A stretch of 64,000 nt of DNA from Kitasatospora azatica KCTC 9699 (GCF_000744785.1 NZ_JQMO01000003.1:248001-312000); one strand, 5' to 3'. Shown: positions 23,565-32,412, numbered from the stretch's first letter. A program made the numbers and translations. The notes: generated by a model from the sequence alone, not told the origin.

Positions 23565-24563
23565 TCAGCCCGTGCGCAGTGTCGCCGCCGCCTTGTAGGT
23601 GCGCAGCACGGGCGCCGTCTCGATCCGGGTGACCGCATCCCAGGCCACCCGCCGCGTCAGGTAGTGGTGAAGGGCCTCGGCGTCCCGGCACAGCGCGTGC
23701 GCGACCAGGTTCGTCGAGCCGGTCGTCGCCGCGACCACCGCGAGCTCCCGGTGCCCGGCCAACGCCGTCGCCACCGCGTCCAACCGCGCGGGCGCCACCT
23801 GCATCCACAGCAGCGCGGACACCGTGACGCCGAGCAGCGCCGGTTCGATGTCCACGTCGAAGAACAGCGCGCCGCGCGCCCGCAGTTCGGCCAGCCGGCG
23901 GGCAGCGGTGGACGCGCTGGTACCGGTCGCGGCGGCCAGCTCCGCGTAGCTGCGGCGCGCGTCCTCGCGCAGCGCGGACAGCAGTCGGCGGTCCGCGTCC
24001 GTGAGGAGGTAGCCGGGGTCTTCGGGATCCGCCCCGCTGGTGTCAGCCGCCTCCGGGGTGCCGGCCCCGGCGCGCAGCCGCGCCTGCTGGCCCCCGTCCA
24101 GGACGTCCACCCGTCCGCGCCACGCGGTCGGCCCGCCCAGGTAGGTGTGCAGCAGGTAGTGCGCGGACACCGCGGTGATCCCGGCGGTGCGGGGGATGTC
24201 GCGCAGCAGCAGCGCGTGCGCGTCCGGGCCGGTGGGCGCGGTGTGGATGATCGCGACGATCTCCGTGCCACCGGAGGTGAGCCGCACCCAGGAGGTGTCG
24301 GGGCGGCGGGCCAGCGCCAGCGCGATGTCGTGCGCGCTGCGCGTCGCGGCGGTCAGCCGTACGAACCACTGGTTCGCGCCGGAGCTGCGGGGCGTGGGCA
24401 GCGCGACCACGCGCAGCCCGGCCTGCGCGTGCAGCCGGCGGTAGCGGCGGACCACGGTCTGCGTCGAGGAGCCCAGGACCTCGGCGATCAGCGTGAACGG
24501 CGCCCGGGCGTCCACCTGCAGGGCGTGGATCAGGCTCCGGTCCAGGGCATCCAGTTCGAGCAT
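23565..24563 (-). CDS. Lrp/AsnC family regulator with two tandem units
   Basis: 332-residue protein that is a duplicated Lrp/AsnC regulator. The first helix-turn-helix is at about residues 5-55 (LDRSLIHALQVDARAPFTLI) with its ligand domain to about 150. The second helix-turn-helix is at about 170-220 (DADRRLLSALREDARRSYAE) with its RAM-like domain to the end. ATG at 24563 begins the homology-like sequence. It is divergent from an MFS exporter 168 bp away, which it probably controls. Confidence 0.9.
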   Translation of the reverse strand: MLELDALDRSLIHALQVDARAPFTLIAEVLGSSTQTVVRRYRRLHAQAGLRVVALPTPRSSGANQWFVRLTAATRSAHDIALALARRPDTSWVRLTSGGTEIVAIIHTAPTGPDAHALLLRDIPRTAGITAVSAHYLLHTYLGGPTAWRGRVDVLDGGQQARLRAGAGTPEAADTSGADPEDPGYLLTDADRRLLSALREDARRSYAELAAATGTSASTAARRLAELRARGALFFDVDIEPALLGVTVSALLWMQVAPARLDAVATALAGHRELAVVAATTGSTNLVAHALCRDAEALHHYLTRRVAWDAVTRIETAPVLRTYKAAATLRTG

Positions 24564-24731
24564 ATTCACCAAACTAGCCGACCTCGATGGAAGTAATCAC
24601 CGATAGAAGTCGCAGAAGTGGAAGCACCAGGACGCCGGGCGCCACCGTGGTCACCGGCCGCCGCCGCACGACGACTCCTCCGCTGGCCCGGCCACCACCG
24701 ACACATCCGTGCCGTCCTCGGGGGGAGACCC

Positions 24732-26174
24732 ATGTCCCGCGCCACGAACCGCACCGCCGGCCGCACCCGGCCGACCACCACCACCTCCGCCGGCCCGCCC
24801 GCCGCCAGTCGCCGTGGGCTCGCCCTGGCCGCGGTGCTGACCGCCGAGGCGATGAACCTCCTCGACGCCACGATCGTCCAGGTCGCGGGCCCCGTCATCC
24901 ACGCCGACCTCGGCGGAGCACGGGCCACCATCCCGTGGTTCAGCGCGTCCTACACCCTCGCCTTCGCCCTCGGCCTGCTGACCGGCGCCCGGCTCGGCGA
25001 CATCGCCGGCCGCCGACGGGTCTTCCGCATCGGCGTCATCACGTTCGCCGCCGCCTCCCTGGCCTGCGCCCTCGCGCCCGGCGCCGCCACGCTGATCGCG
25101 TTGCGCGCCGTGCAGGGCGCGGCCGCCGCCGCGATCATCCCGCAGACGTTCGGACTCATCCGCGCCATGTACGCCGGCGACGAACTCACCCGGGCGCTCG
25201 GCATGATCGGCCCGGTGATGGGCCTGTCGGCCGTCCTGGGCCCGGTCCTCGGCGGCGTGCTGACCCACGCGGACCTGCTCGGTTCCTCGTGGCGCGCGGT
25301 CTTCCTGGTCAACCTGCCGCTGGCCGCCGCCGTCCTGGCCGCGACCCCGTACCTGGCCGAGGACCGTGCACCGACCCGCCCCCGGCTCGACCCGGCCGGC
25401 ACCGTGCTCGCGATGCTCGGCACCGCCCTGGTGGTGTGCCCGCTGGCCACCGGCGACCCCGCGCCCGCCGGGTGGGCCGTCGCTGCCGCGGGCACCGCGG
25501 TCCTGGGCGGGTTCGTCGCCCAACAGCGCCGCACCGCCCGCCGCGGCCGCGTCCCGCTGATCGAACCGGCCCTGCTGCGCGGCCGGGCGTTCCCCGCCGC
25601 ACTGGCCACCTCCACACTCTTCTTCGCGGTCATGAACGGCGTCATGATCACCGTCGTGCTGCACCTCGAACTCGGCCTCCACGACGGCCCACTGACGGCC
25701 GGACTCACCCTGTTGCCGTGGTCCGCCGGACTGGCGATCGGCTCCTGGGCGGCCGGCGGCCACCTGGTCCCCCGGTACGGGACGCGCATCATGCACACCG
25801 GTGTCGCCGTTCTCGCGATCGGCCTCGCGGCCGCCGCCCTCGCGTACCGCGTCGCGGGCCCGGACAGCTACCCGGTCGCGCTGCCCGCCGCCCTGGCCGT
25901 CGCCGGGCTGGGCACCGGCCTGTTCACCCCGCCGTTCTTCAGCACCGCGCTGCGCGGCGTCGGCCCGCAGGAGACCGGCTCGGCCGCGGGCCTGCTCAAC
26001 GCCGTCCAGCAACTCGGCGGCACGCTCGGCGTCGCGGTCGTCGGCGGCGTCTACCTCGGCGCGGCCGGCAGCGCGCACACCGCCGCCCAGCACGCACTGG
26101 GCGCGGCCGCGCTGCTCCTGGCCTTGACGGTGCCGGCAGCGGTGGCGATGACCGCGCGCAGCACGCGCCAGTGA
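24732..26174 (+). CDS. MFS transporter, DHA2 (EmrB/QacA) drug-exporter type
   Basis: 480-residue integral membrane protein with about 14 hydrophobic helices. It has the DHA2 motif A loop GARLGDIAGRRRVF, a helix-1 Asp motif LLDATIVQVAGPVI, and the antiporter motif C GLSAVLGPVLGG. ATG at 24732 follows GGGGGGAGA. Proton-coupled export of a small molecule is expected; the substrate is unknown. The divergent Lrp/AsnC regulator is the likely controller. Confidence 0.92.
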   Translation: MSRATNRTAGRTRPTTTTSAGPPAASRRGLALAAVLTAEAMNLLDATIVQVAGPVIHADLGGARATIPWFSASYTLAFALGLLTGARLGDIAGRRRVFRIGVITFAAASLACALAPGAATLIALRAVQGAAAAAIIPQTFGLIRAMYAGDELTRALGMIGPVMGLSAVLGPVLGGVLTHADLLGSSWRAVFLVNLPLAAAVLAATPYLAEDRAPTRPRLDPAGTVLAMLGTALVVCPLATGDPAPAGWAVAAAGTAVLGGFVAQQRRTARRGRVPLIEPALLRGRAFPAALATSTLFFAVMNGVMITVVLHLELGLHDGPLTAGLTLLPWSAGLAIGSWAAGGHLVPRYGTRIMHTGVAVLAIGLAAAALAYRVAGPDSYPVALPAALAVAGLGTGLFTPPFFSTALRGVGPQETGSAAGLLNAVQQLGGTLGVAVVGGVYLGAAGSAHTAAQHALGAAALLLALTVPAAVAMTARSTRQ

Positions 26175-26261
26175 ATGCTGTGGTCGGGGTGAACGGCGAC
26201 CTGGTACTCCGCTCCCCCGGCTGGAGGTGCATCCGGCGCTGAGCCGGTGCAGGGTCGAAGC

Positions 26262-26537
26262 ATGGACAGCCTGATCGTGCTGCTGGAGCTGGAGCCCGCC
26301 ACCGAGGTGATCGACGCGCAGGAGGTCGACATCGGCGCCCGGGTGCGGTGGGTGCACGCCGCCCTCGGGGACCCCCAGGCCCCACCGACTCCGCTGCCGC
26401 CGACCTTGTGCGGGCTGGCCGGCGACGAGCTGGAGCAGGAGGAGTACCGCCCCACGGCGCCCGATGAGCCCTGGTACCCACCGGAACACGCCACCCGCCA
26501 CTGCCTGCAGTGCGACGCGGCCCTGCGCCGGAGCTGA
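26262..26537 (+). CDS. Hypothetical protein with C-terminal CxxC
   Basis: 91-residue acidic protein, not recognised. Start ATG 26262; an upstream GTG at 26247 is possible. A Cys in TLCGLAGDE and a His-x-Cys-x2-Cys at HCLQCDAALR near the end could bind zinc. No membrane segment. It is followed directly by a fragment resembling a SMI1/KNR4 C-terminus. Confidence 0.55.
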   Translation: MDSLIVLLELEPATEVIDAQEVDIGARVRWVHAALGDPQAPPTPLPPTLCGLAGDELEQEEYRPTAPDEPWYPPEHATRHCLQCDAALRRS

Positions 26538-26547
26538 GCTGTCCAAC

Positions 26548-26667
26548 GTGAGGCTGGTCCTGAACGGTCCGCGAGCGGGCGAGGTCTGGCGCCTCGACCC
26601 GGACTGGGGCGGCTTCGTCCCGTTGAGGCTCTCCTTTCGCACCTGGTACACCGAGTGGCTGCGGTAG
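26548..26667 (+). pseudogene. SMI1/KNR4 (SUKH) C-terminal fragment
   Basis: 39 codons from a possible GTG at 26548: GPRAGEVWRLDPDWGGFVPL followed by LSFRTWYTEWL. This is the pattern of the last strand pair and terminal helix of SMI1/KNR4 (SUKH) immunity-type proteins. The preceding roughly 120 residues of the fold are absent, so it is either a remnant or a very short derivative. Confidence 0.55.
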
Positions 26668-26718
26668 CTGACCCGACCGTCCAGACCTGGTGGCACACAG
26701 CTGTGAGGTCCGGGCGGG

Positions 26719-27579
26719 TCACCAGAAGCGTGGTTGGGCGGGGATGGACTCCAGGTCGGTGAGGACCAGTTCGCGGTCCTCCGCCTGGGCGATGTCCTCG
26801 GCTGCCGCCAGCGCCTGCTCGGTCCAGGCACGCGCCTGCTCCCGGTCGCCGGCCACGGCGTGGGCGCGGGCCAGGGACTCGTAGGCGTAGGCGAGGTCCC
26901 AGTCGCCGATGCCGTGGGCCCGGCAGATCTCCAGTCCGCGTCGGGCGTGGTGCAGGGCGGGCTCGGCCCGGCCCAGTACCGAGTACACGCGCGAGCACTG
27001 CCACTCGCCGCGGCTGAGGTTCACCGGTGCGCCGACCTGGCCCCAGTGGTAGCGCGAGGCGTGCGCCATGTGCAGCATGAGGTCGTCCTCCTCGGTGCTG
27101 CGGTCCTCCTTCTCCAGCAGCCGCCACACCCCGTTGAACAGGTCGACGGCCGTTCGGCGTTCGTCGCTCGCGGTCCCGGCGGTGTTCTGCTGCGTGTCCT
27201 GGCTGGTCATCAGTGCGGTGGCTCCGTCTTCGATGAGTTCGATGAGATGGTCGGTTCGGTGGAGGTCGCCCCGGACGCGGTCCAGGCGGGCCTGGAGCCG
27301 GCTCCGGTGTCGGACCAGGACCTGCTGGATCGCCCGCTCGTCGGTGGGGACCGCCAGGCAGGCCCGGACCTGCTCCAGCGGCACGTCGACCGAGCGCAGC
27401 AGTCGCACCAGCCGCGCGGCGGCGACCTGCTCGGCGCCGTAGAAGCGGTAACCCGTGTCGGGGTCGACCAGGGCGGGCGTCAGCAGCCCCACCCGGTCGT
27501 AGTGCCGCAGCGCCTTCGCGGTCAGGCCGACCCGACGGGCCAACTGACCGACCGTGAGCAGCTCCTGTCCGTCCACCAT
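26719..27579 (-). CDS. MerR family regulator with helical TPR-like effector region
   Basis: 286-residue regulator. The MerR helix-turn-helix and wing (about 8-75) read TVGQLARRVGLTAKALRHYDRVGLL and DTGYRFYG. A dimerisation coiled coil follows at about 80-125. The rest is helical with TPR-like alternation (EPALHHARRGLEICRAHGIGDW) instead of the small ligand domains of metal sensors. The promoter region contains six GAACCT-type repeats, probably its own operators. Confidence 0.9.
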   Translation of the reverse strand: MVDGQELLTVGQLARRVGLTAKALRHYDRVGLLTPALVDPDTGYRFYGAEQVAAARLVRLLRSVDVPLEQVRACLAVPTDERAIQQVLVRHRSRLQARLDRVRGDLHRTDHLIELIEDGATALMTSQDTQQNTAGTASDERRTAVDLFNGVWRLLEKEDRSTEEDDLMLHMAHASRYHWGQVGAPVNLSRGEWQCSRVYSVLGRAEPALHHARRGLEICRAHGIGDWDLAYAYESLARAHAVAGDREQARAWTEQALAAAEDIAQAEDRELVLTDLESIPAQPRFW

Positions 27580-27584
27580 GCTCC

Positions 27585-27663
27585 GAACCTAGAACCTTGC
27601 CCCGCAGGAACCTCAAACGCAGGAACCTCAAACGCGGGAACCTCGAACACGTGAACGTCGAAC
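27585..27663. repeat. 15-bp-period repeat array upstream of the MerR gene
   Basis: GAACCT occurs at 27585, 27592, 27608, 27623 and 27638, with GAACGT at 27653. From 27604 on these form four imperfect copies of a 15-bp unit (GCAGGAACCTCAAAC twice, then two diverged copies). The first lies 6 bases from the merR start codon. Likely a multi-site operator array. Confidence 0.75.
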
Positions 27664-27824
27664 ACGGGCGCGGCAGCCGCAGATCGCATCAGCCGGTCAG
27701 TCTCCTCGCACCCCGCCCAGAAGACCAGCGGTCGAAAACGCCGCCTTCGCCTCGGGCTCGCCGAGAACCGCCAAGAACCGCCCGGCTTGATCGAGCGATT
27801 CGAACAGCGGCAGGATCAGCGCCC

Positions 27825-28154
27825 ATGGAGCAGACCTGGGAGATCATCAACTCTCTTGCCAACAAGCTTGATTCATACTCACCCCTGGCCCCCGGGGAGC
27901 AGCGCTGGGCTTTCCAGGCGCTCAAATTGCAGGAGGAGTCCGGCGAGGTCGCGGAGGCCGTCATCGGGGCCCTCGGGCTGAACCCCCGCAAGGGCCACTC
28001 GCACACCTGGGAGGACGTGAAGAAGGAGACCTGCGACGTCGCGGTGAGTGCACTGGTGATGCTCGCCCGCATGGGCGGCGACCCCAAGTCGTTCTTCGAG
28101 GAGCACCTGCGGGGGCTGCAGGTCCGGGACCTGGCGCAGGAGGCGATGGACTGA
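27825..28154 (+). CDS. MazG-like nucleotide pyrophosphohydrolase
   Basis: 109-residue single-domain all-alpha NTP pyrophosphatase. The EExxE motif lies in LQEESGEVAEAVIGALG near residue 39, and the second acidic site KKETCDVAVSALVML near 67 gives ExxD-type magnesium ligands. Proteins of this size usually act as house-cleaning hydrolases of aberrant nucleotides. No convincing partner. The start is the only ATG matching the fold. Confidence 0.88.
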   Translation: MEQTWEIINSLANKLDSYSPLAPGEQRWAFQALKLQEESGEVAEAVIGALGLNPRKGHSHTWEDVKKETCDVAVSALVMLARMGGDPKSFFEEHLRGLQVRDLAQEAMD

Positions 28155-28214
28155 GCACCGGGGGCGCCGCCGCACTCGTGATCCGGCCTCGATCCCGACC
28201 GGCGCCCCGGTACC

Positions 28215-28685
28215 TCAGGCGCCGGCCAGCTCGGCGTTCGCCCGCTCCGTGACCAGAGCCAACACGCGGCCCACGGTCGCCAGGTCCTCGGCCGGAATGC
28301 CGGCGTACAGCCGGGCGGAGATCTCGGCGGTCTCAGCGGCGGAGCTCTGGTACAGCTCCCGCCCGGCAGCCGTGAGCCGCACCCGGGACGCCTGCGCCGG
28401 GTCCTGCTCCAGCAGCTTCGCGGCCGTGAGCTCCTCGATCACGCTGCCAACGAGCGACTCTTCGGCCTTCAGCGAGCCGGTGACCTCGGCGAGGAGCTGG
28501 TCGCGGCCGATGGACTCGCCCGCGGCCAGGACGGCCCGGAGCGTCACACTCTGGTGGAACGTGGCTCCGTGGCGGGCCAGCACGCCCTCCAGGAGGGCAC
28601 GCCCGGCGTAGTGCGCCAGGGCGATGGCCCGGGCGTTGCCGGTGGGTGCGGGGGTGGGTACGGCAGTGGGTGCGGTGGTGGTCAT
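28215..28685 (-). CDS. MarR-like winged-helix regulator
   Basis: 156-residue protein with a Pro/Thr-rich N-terminus, then a helical dimerisation segment. The winged helix is at about 55-115, ending EQDPAQASRVRLTAAGRELYQ, typical of a MarR wing, and a long C-terminal helix follows. AAGGAG precedes the ATG. It is divergent from the decayed LuxR-type gene, with a repeat array between them. Confidence 0.8.
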   Translation of the reverse strand: MTTTAPTAVPTPAPTGNARAIALAHYAGRALLEGVLARHGATFHQSVTLRAVLAAGESIGRDQLLAEVTGSLKAEESLVGSVIEELTAAKLLEQDPAQASRVRLTAAGRELYQSSAAETAEISARLYAGIPAEDLATVGRVLALVTERANAELAGA

Positions 28686-28772
28686 GACTGCTCCTTCTCG
28701 TTCTCGTTCTAGCTGCGCGGATCAGGAGATGTACGGGTCAAGAGGTGCGTCGAGCTCCCGCATCAATTAGCG

Positions 28773-28827
28773 TACATGGCTACTATGTACATGGCTACTA
28801 ATTTCATGGCTGCCAATTTCATGGCGC
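28773..28827. repeat. 15-bp tandem repeats in the MarR/LuxR divergent promoter
   Basis: Three full 15-bp units and a partial one: TACATGGCTACTATG, TACATGGCTACTAAT, TTCATGGCTGCCAAT, TTCATGGC. The first is embedded in a TAGC-N7-GCTA palindrome. AT-rich relative to the surroundings; probably the MarR-type operator array. Confidence 0.75.
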
Positions 28828-28923
28828 GGCCCGGCCGCAGCAGAGCCGGCGCCAGGGCCCGTGTGGTGCTCCGTATCATCAGGAGTGAGGAACAGCGTTG
28901 CCCCGACGCCTGCTTGAAGGTGG

Positions 28924-30515
28924 GTGATCCTCGTGGCCGCGTTACGCGTCCAGCCGAGGCCCGGCAACCTGCCGGCCGACACCACCAGCTTCGTGGGACG
29001 GCACCAGGAGATCGCCGCCGCGAAGGGGCTCGTGTCCCAGGCCCGAGTGGTGACCCTCACCGGGCCCGGCGGGGTCGGCAAGACGCGGCTGGCCCTCCGG
29101 GTCGCCCACGCGGTGCGGCGGGACTTCCGCGACGGCGTCTGGCTCGTCGAACTCGCCGAGCTGGGTGACCCGTCCCTGCTGGCCGCCACCGTCGCGGAGC
29201 GGCTGGAGCTGCGCGACCAGTCGTTCCGCGCCCCGATCGACATCGTCACCGAGTACCTGGCCGAGCGCGAGGTACTGCTGGTTCTCGACAACTGCGAGCA
29301 CCTGGTCGACGACTGCGCGCGGTTCACCTCCGCGGTGGTCCGGGCCTGTCCCCGGGTCCGCGTCCTGGCGACCGGTCGGCAGTCCCTCGGGGTCTACGGA
29401 GAGACCGTTCTCCCCGTACCACCGCTGCCCACGCCCGATCCGGACCGCCCACCGCCGGCGGACGCGCTCGCCCGCTACGACTCGGTCCGACTGTTCGTCG
29501 AGCGCGCCCTGATCGACTGGAGCCACGACCTGTGCTCCGGTCCCGAGCGGCTGGTCCGGGCCCGGGCCTCGGTGTTCGCCGGCAGCTTCGACCTCGCCGC
29601 CGTCGAGCACGTGGCGGGCGGCGACGGCGTGCCTCCCCACGGCGTCCCCGAACTCGTGCACTCCCTGGTCGACAAGTCGATCCTGCAGCGCGAGGACCAC
29701 GACGGCGCCGCGCGCTACCGCATGCTGGAGACGCTGCGCGAGTACGGCGAGGAACAGCTCACCGCGGCCGGGGACGAAGGCGCCGTCCGACGTCGCCACC
29801 GCGACTGGTACCGGGACCTGATCACCAGGGCATGGCCTTGCTGGACGATTGCCTCGCCAGGACGGACCAGCTGGGCGAGCGGTACTACCGCTCCTGGGCG
29901 CTGTGGGCCGTCTCCTACATCGAGGCCGACCACGACCTGGAGCGGGCCGAGTCCGCCGCCCGGGAGGCGCTGGGCATCCACGCGCTGCTCGGTAACCGGG
30001 CGGGCACGGCCTTCGTGCTCGAAACACTCGCCTGGGTGAGCGTCCACCAGGACCGGCCCACCCGGGCCGCCACCCTGTTCGGCACGGCGGCCGCGGCCTG
30101 GCACGACATCGGCGAGTACACCGATCTGTACATTCCCGCGCACACCGTCCACGAGCTGCTCGTCGGCACGGTCCGGGCGAGCATCGGTGACGCCGGGTAC
30201 GAGAAGGCCTTCCGCCACGGCTCCCGGCTCGGGAGGGAACAGGCCGCCGCCTTCGCGCTCGACCAGCAGGACCGCCCCGGACCGGTACCGCAGAGCGCCA
30301 CCGCGGAGACGACGCTCACCCCTCGGGAGGAGGAGATCGCCGAGCTGCTCGCCGACGGACTGTCCAACAAGGACATCGCGGACCGGCTGGTCATCGCACC
30401 CCGGACCGCCGAGACCCACGTCGCACACATCCTCAGCAAACTGGGACTCACCTCCCGCGCCCAGGTCGCCGCCTGGTGCGCCGCCCAGCGGCACGCCGCT
30501 GCGGCTGCCGACTGA
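28924..30515 (+). pseudogene. Decayed LuxR-type ATPase regulator (deletions and frameshift)
   Basis: A large STAND-like regulator broken in two frames. The first frame (28924-about 29835) has an NTPase with Walker A TGPGGVGKTR and Walker B VLLVLDNCEHL. At LFVERALIDWSHDLCSGPER about 80 residues of the usual winged-helix linker are missing. After WYRDLITR another large part is missing and the frame changes. The second frame (about 29836-30515) gives the TPR-like tail and an intact LuxR helix-turn-helix, TPREEEIAELLADGLSNKDI. Roughly 520 residues remain of the usual 750-950. Confidence 0.85.
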
Positions 30516-31096
30516 TGGCGCACCTCAGAACCCTGCGCCGCCGGCCGGGAGTTGTCGGATCCTCAGGGTGAGGTAGCTGCTCCGGGCGGCCCGCGGGTTT
30601 ACCTCGGCCCGATCGGTGCTGGAAGTGACGAGGGCACGACAGTGTGTAGCCGCAGGAGGAACTGCCATGTACGCTGCACTAGTTGCCTCGGGCGGACAAG
30701 CCTGGGGCCCGGTCGCCTTCCGTGGGGGAATCACGACCGGGCCCACCTTGTGTGCCGCCAGGGCTCGGACGCCCGTCTCGTGGGGAGGCGGGGCCGATCC
30801 CGACAGGTTCGGCAGCACGGTCCGGTCGCCGTTTCGTGGGGGAAACCGCGACCGGACCACCCTTGCTATGGGAGTGCTTACCCACAAGTACACGGTTCTG
30901 CACGTCTCCAGGCAGTCAATCAGATAACCATTTGACGAGATCAAGACAATCCGGACCAGCTGGTACAGCCGCTCGACTCCGTCCACAAACTGAGACGCCG
31001 TTGACGGAGCCGGGCTTCACCGGAACGTTGCTCGCCGGCCTCAATCCGGAGCAAGGATAAGATCATCATCTTGGATTGAGCAGCGAAAGTTGAACC
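30516..31096. other. 581-bp intergenic region with structured repeats and an uncertain small ORF
   Basis: It contains the three-hairpin array described separately. One ORF at 30667-30927 (86 residues) has a strong AGGAGG site before its ATG, but it uses codons poor in third-position GC and is punctuated by the hairpins, so coding is doubtful. Just upstream of the next gene an inverted repeat CTCAATCC / GGATTGAG (31040-31047 and 31073-31080) spans the probable promoter or leader of the adenylating-enzyme gene. Confidence 0.6.
30705..30858. repeat. Three related hairpins with a conserved GTGGG loop
   Basis: Hairpin 1: perfect 11-bp arms GGGCCCGGTCG / CGACCGGGCCC (30705-30715, 30734-30744) with an inner TTCC-GTGGG-GGAA. 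Hairpin 3: perfect 10-bp arms GGTCCGGTCG / CGACCGGACC (30819-30828, 30849-30858) with an inner GTTTC-GTGGGG-GAAAC. A weaker middle copy (about 30764-30798) keeps GTCTC-GTGGG-GAGGC. The loops lie 58 and 56 bp apart. Arm differences between copies are compensatory, which argues for conserved RNA or DNA structure. Confidence 0.75.
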
Positions 31097-32404
31097 ATGA
31101 CGCACCATCACGTGCCCCAACAGCAGTCCCAGCACATGTCTCAGCAGGTGTCCGAGCTCGTCCGCTTCGTCCGGGCCGGCTCCCCTTTCTACCGTGAGCT
31201 CTACGCGGACCTTCCGGACGAGGTCTCGGACCTCCCGACGCTGCCGCTGGTCGACCACGCGGCCTTCTGGGGCGCCCACGGGATCGCCGAGAGCCGGGTG
31301 ATGACCGGCCCGCACACCGACGGGATCGTCTTCAAGACCGGTGGCACCACCGGTGCACCCCGGGTCTCCTTCTACACGCGCGAGGAGTGGCGGCAGATGG
31401 CCCGCCGCTTCGGCGACGGGCTGCCGGCCGCCGGGCTGCAGGCCGGCGACCGGGTCGCCAACCTCTTCTACGCCGGCGAGCTGTACTCCAGTTTCGTCTT
31501 CACCCTCAACCTCCTCCAGGAGGCGCCGGTCCCGACCGTGCAGCTGCCGATCGGCGGTGGCGCCCCACTGGAATATGTGATCGCCGCGCTGCGGGACTTC
31601 TCCGCGACCGTGCTCACGGCGCCGCCGACCTCGCTCTGCCGGCTGGCCCGCGAGGTGGTCGACACGGTCGGCTCGCTGCCCGGGATCCGGCTGGCGCTGT
31701 TCAGCGGGGAGGCCTTCTACCCGGACCAGATCGCCCTGATGGCGAAGGCCTTCCCCAACTGCACCGTCCGCTCGATCGGTTACGCGAGCGTGGACGCGGG
31801 CGTGCTGGCCGGACCGGTGGCCGGTGAGGTGGACAACCGGGTGCACGAGGTGTTCAGCCCGGAGAAGGTCGTGGAGCTGCTGGATCCGGAGAGCGGCGAG
31901 CCGATCGAGGAGCCGGGGCGGCCGGGTCGAGTGGTGGCCACCGACCTGGTCCGGCGGCTGATGCCGGTGATCCGTTACCCCGTGGGCGACTTGGCCGAAT
32001 GGGTGGACTTCCCGAACCGCCGCTTCCGGCTGCTCGGCCGCTCCGAGGAGGGCGCCCGGGTCGGACCGGTCACCGTCTATCTGGAGGACCTGCGGGCCCT
32101 GGTGGCCGGTGCCGACGCGCAGGGGCGAGTCGGCGGTGTGCAGGTGGTACTGCGGCACCGCGACGGGCTGGACCAGCTGGTCCTGCGGCTCGCCGACACC
32201 GCACCGCCGGCGACCATCGAGGGCCGGGCGGCCGTGGAGGCCACGCTCGGCGAGCAACTCGCGGCCACCCGCCCGATGTTCGCCGATCATGTGGCCCGCG
32301 CGCTGATCCACCCGCTGGCCGTCGAATGGGTCGGACCGGACGGACTGAGCATCAACCCACGCACCGGCAAGGCCGTCCGTCTGTTGGACGAGCGGATGAG
32401 CTGA
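31097..32404 (+). CDS. PaaK/F390-synthetase-type adenylate-forming enzyme
   Basis: 435-residue ANL-superfamily protein close to phenylacetate-CoA ligase and coenzyme F390 synthetase. The ATP-binding loop is FKTGGTTGAPRVSFY near residue 77. The adenylate region is SIGYASVDAG near 230, and the motif IRYPVGDLAEW is near 295, followed by the small C-terminal domain. It should activate a carboxylic acid as acyl-AMP and pass it to CoA or a protein. It converges on an operon encoding two more acyl-activating domains and a LuxC reductase, which suggests a shared pathway. Confidence 0.9.
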   Translation: MTHHHVPQQQSQHMSQQVSELVRFVRAGSPFYRELYADLPDEVSDLPTLPLVDHAAFWGAHGIAESRVMTGPHTDGIVFKTGGTTGAPRVSFYTREEWRQMARRFGDGLPAAGLQAGDRVANLFYAGELYSSFVFTLNLLQEAPVPTVQLPIGGGAPLEYVIAALRDFSATVLTAPPTSLCRLAREVVDTVGSLPGIRLALFSGEAFYPDQIALMAKAFPNCTVRSIGYASVDAGVLAGPVAGEVDNRVHEVFSPEKVVELLDPESGEPIEEPGRPGRVVATDLVRRLMPVIRYPVGDLAEWVDFPNRRFRLLGRSEEGARVGPVTVYLEDLRALVAGADAQGRVGGVQVVLRHRDGLDQLVLRLADTAPPATIEGRAAVEATLGEQLAATRPMFADHVARALIHPLAVEWVGPDGLSINPRTGKAVRLLDERMS

Positions 32405-32412
32405 ACGCGAGG

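Noticed and set aside
30700..30870. Possible CRISPR array (three repeats about 57 bp apart)
   Set aside because: The repeats are not identical, the spacing varies (58 and 56), they are nested hairpins with compensatory changes, and no cas genes are in the window.
30667..30927. 86-residue ORF with a strong AGGAGG site
   Set aside because: Third-position GC is lower than in true genes here, and the sequence is dominated by covarying hairpins, so structure and not protein seems conserved. Not listed as a gene.
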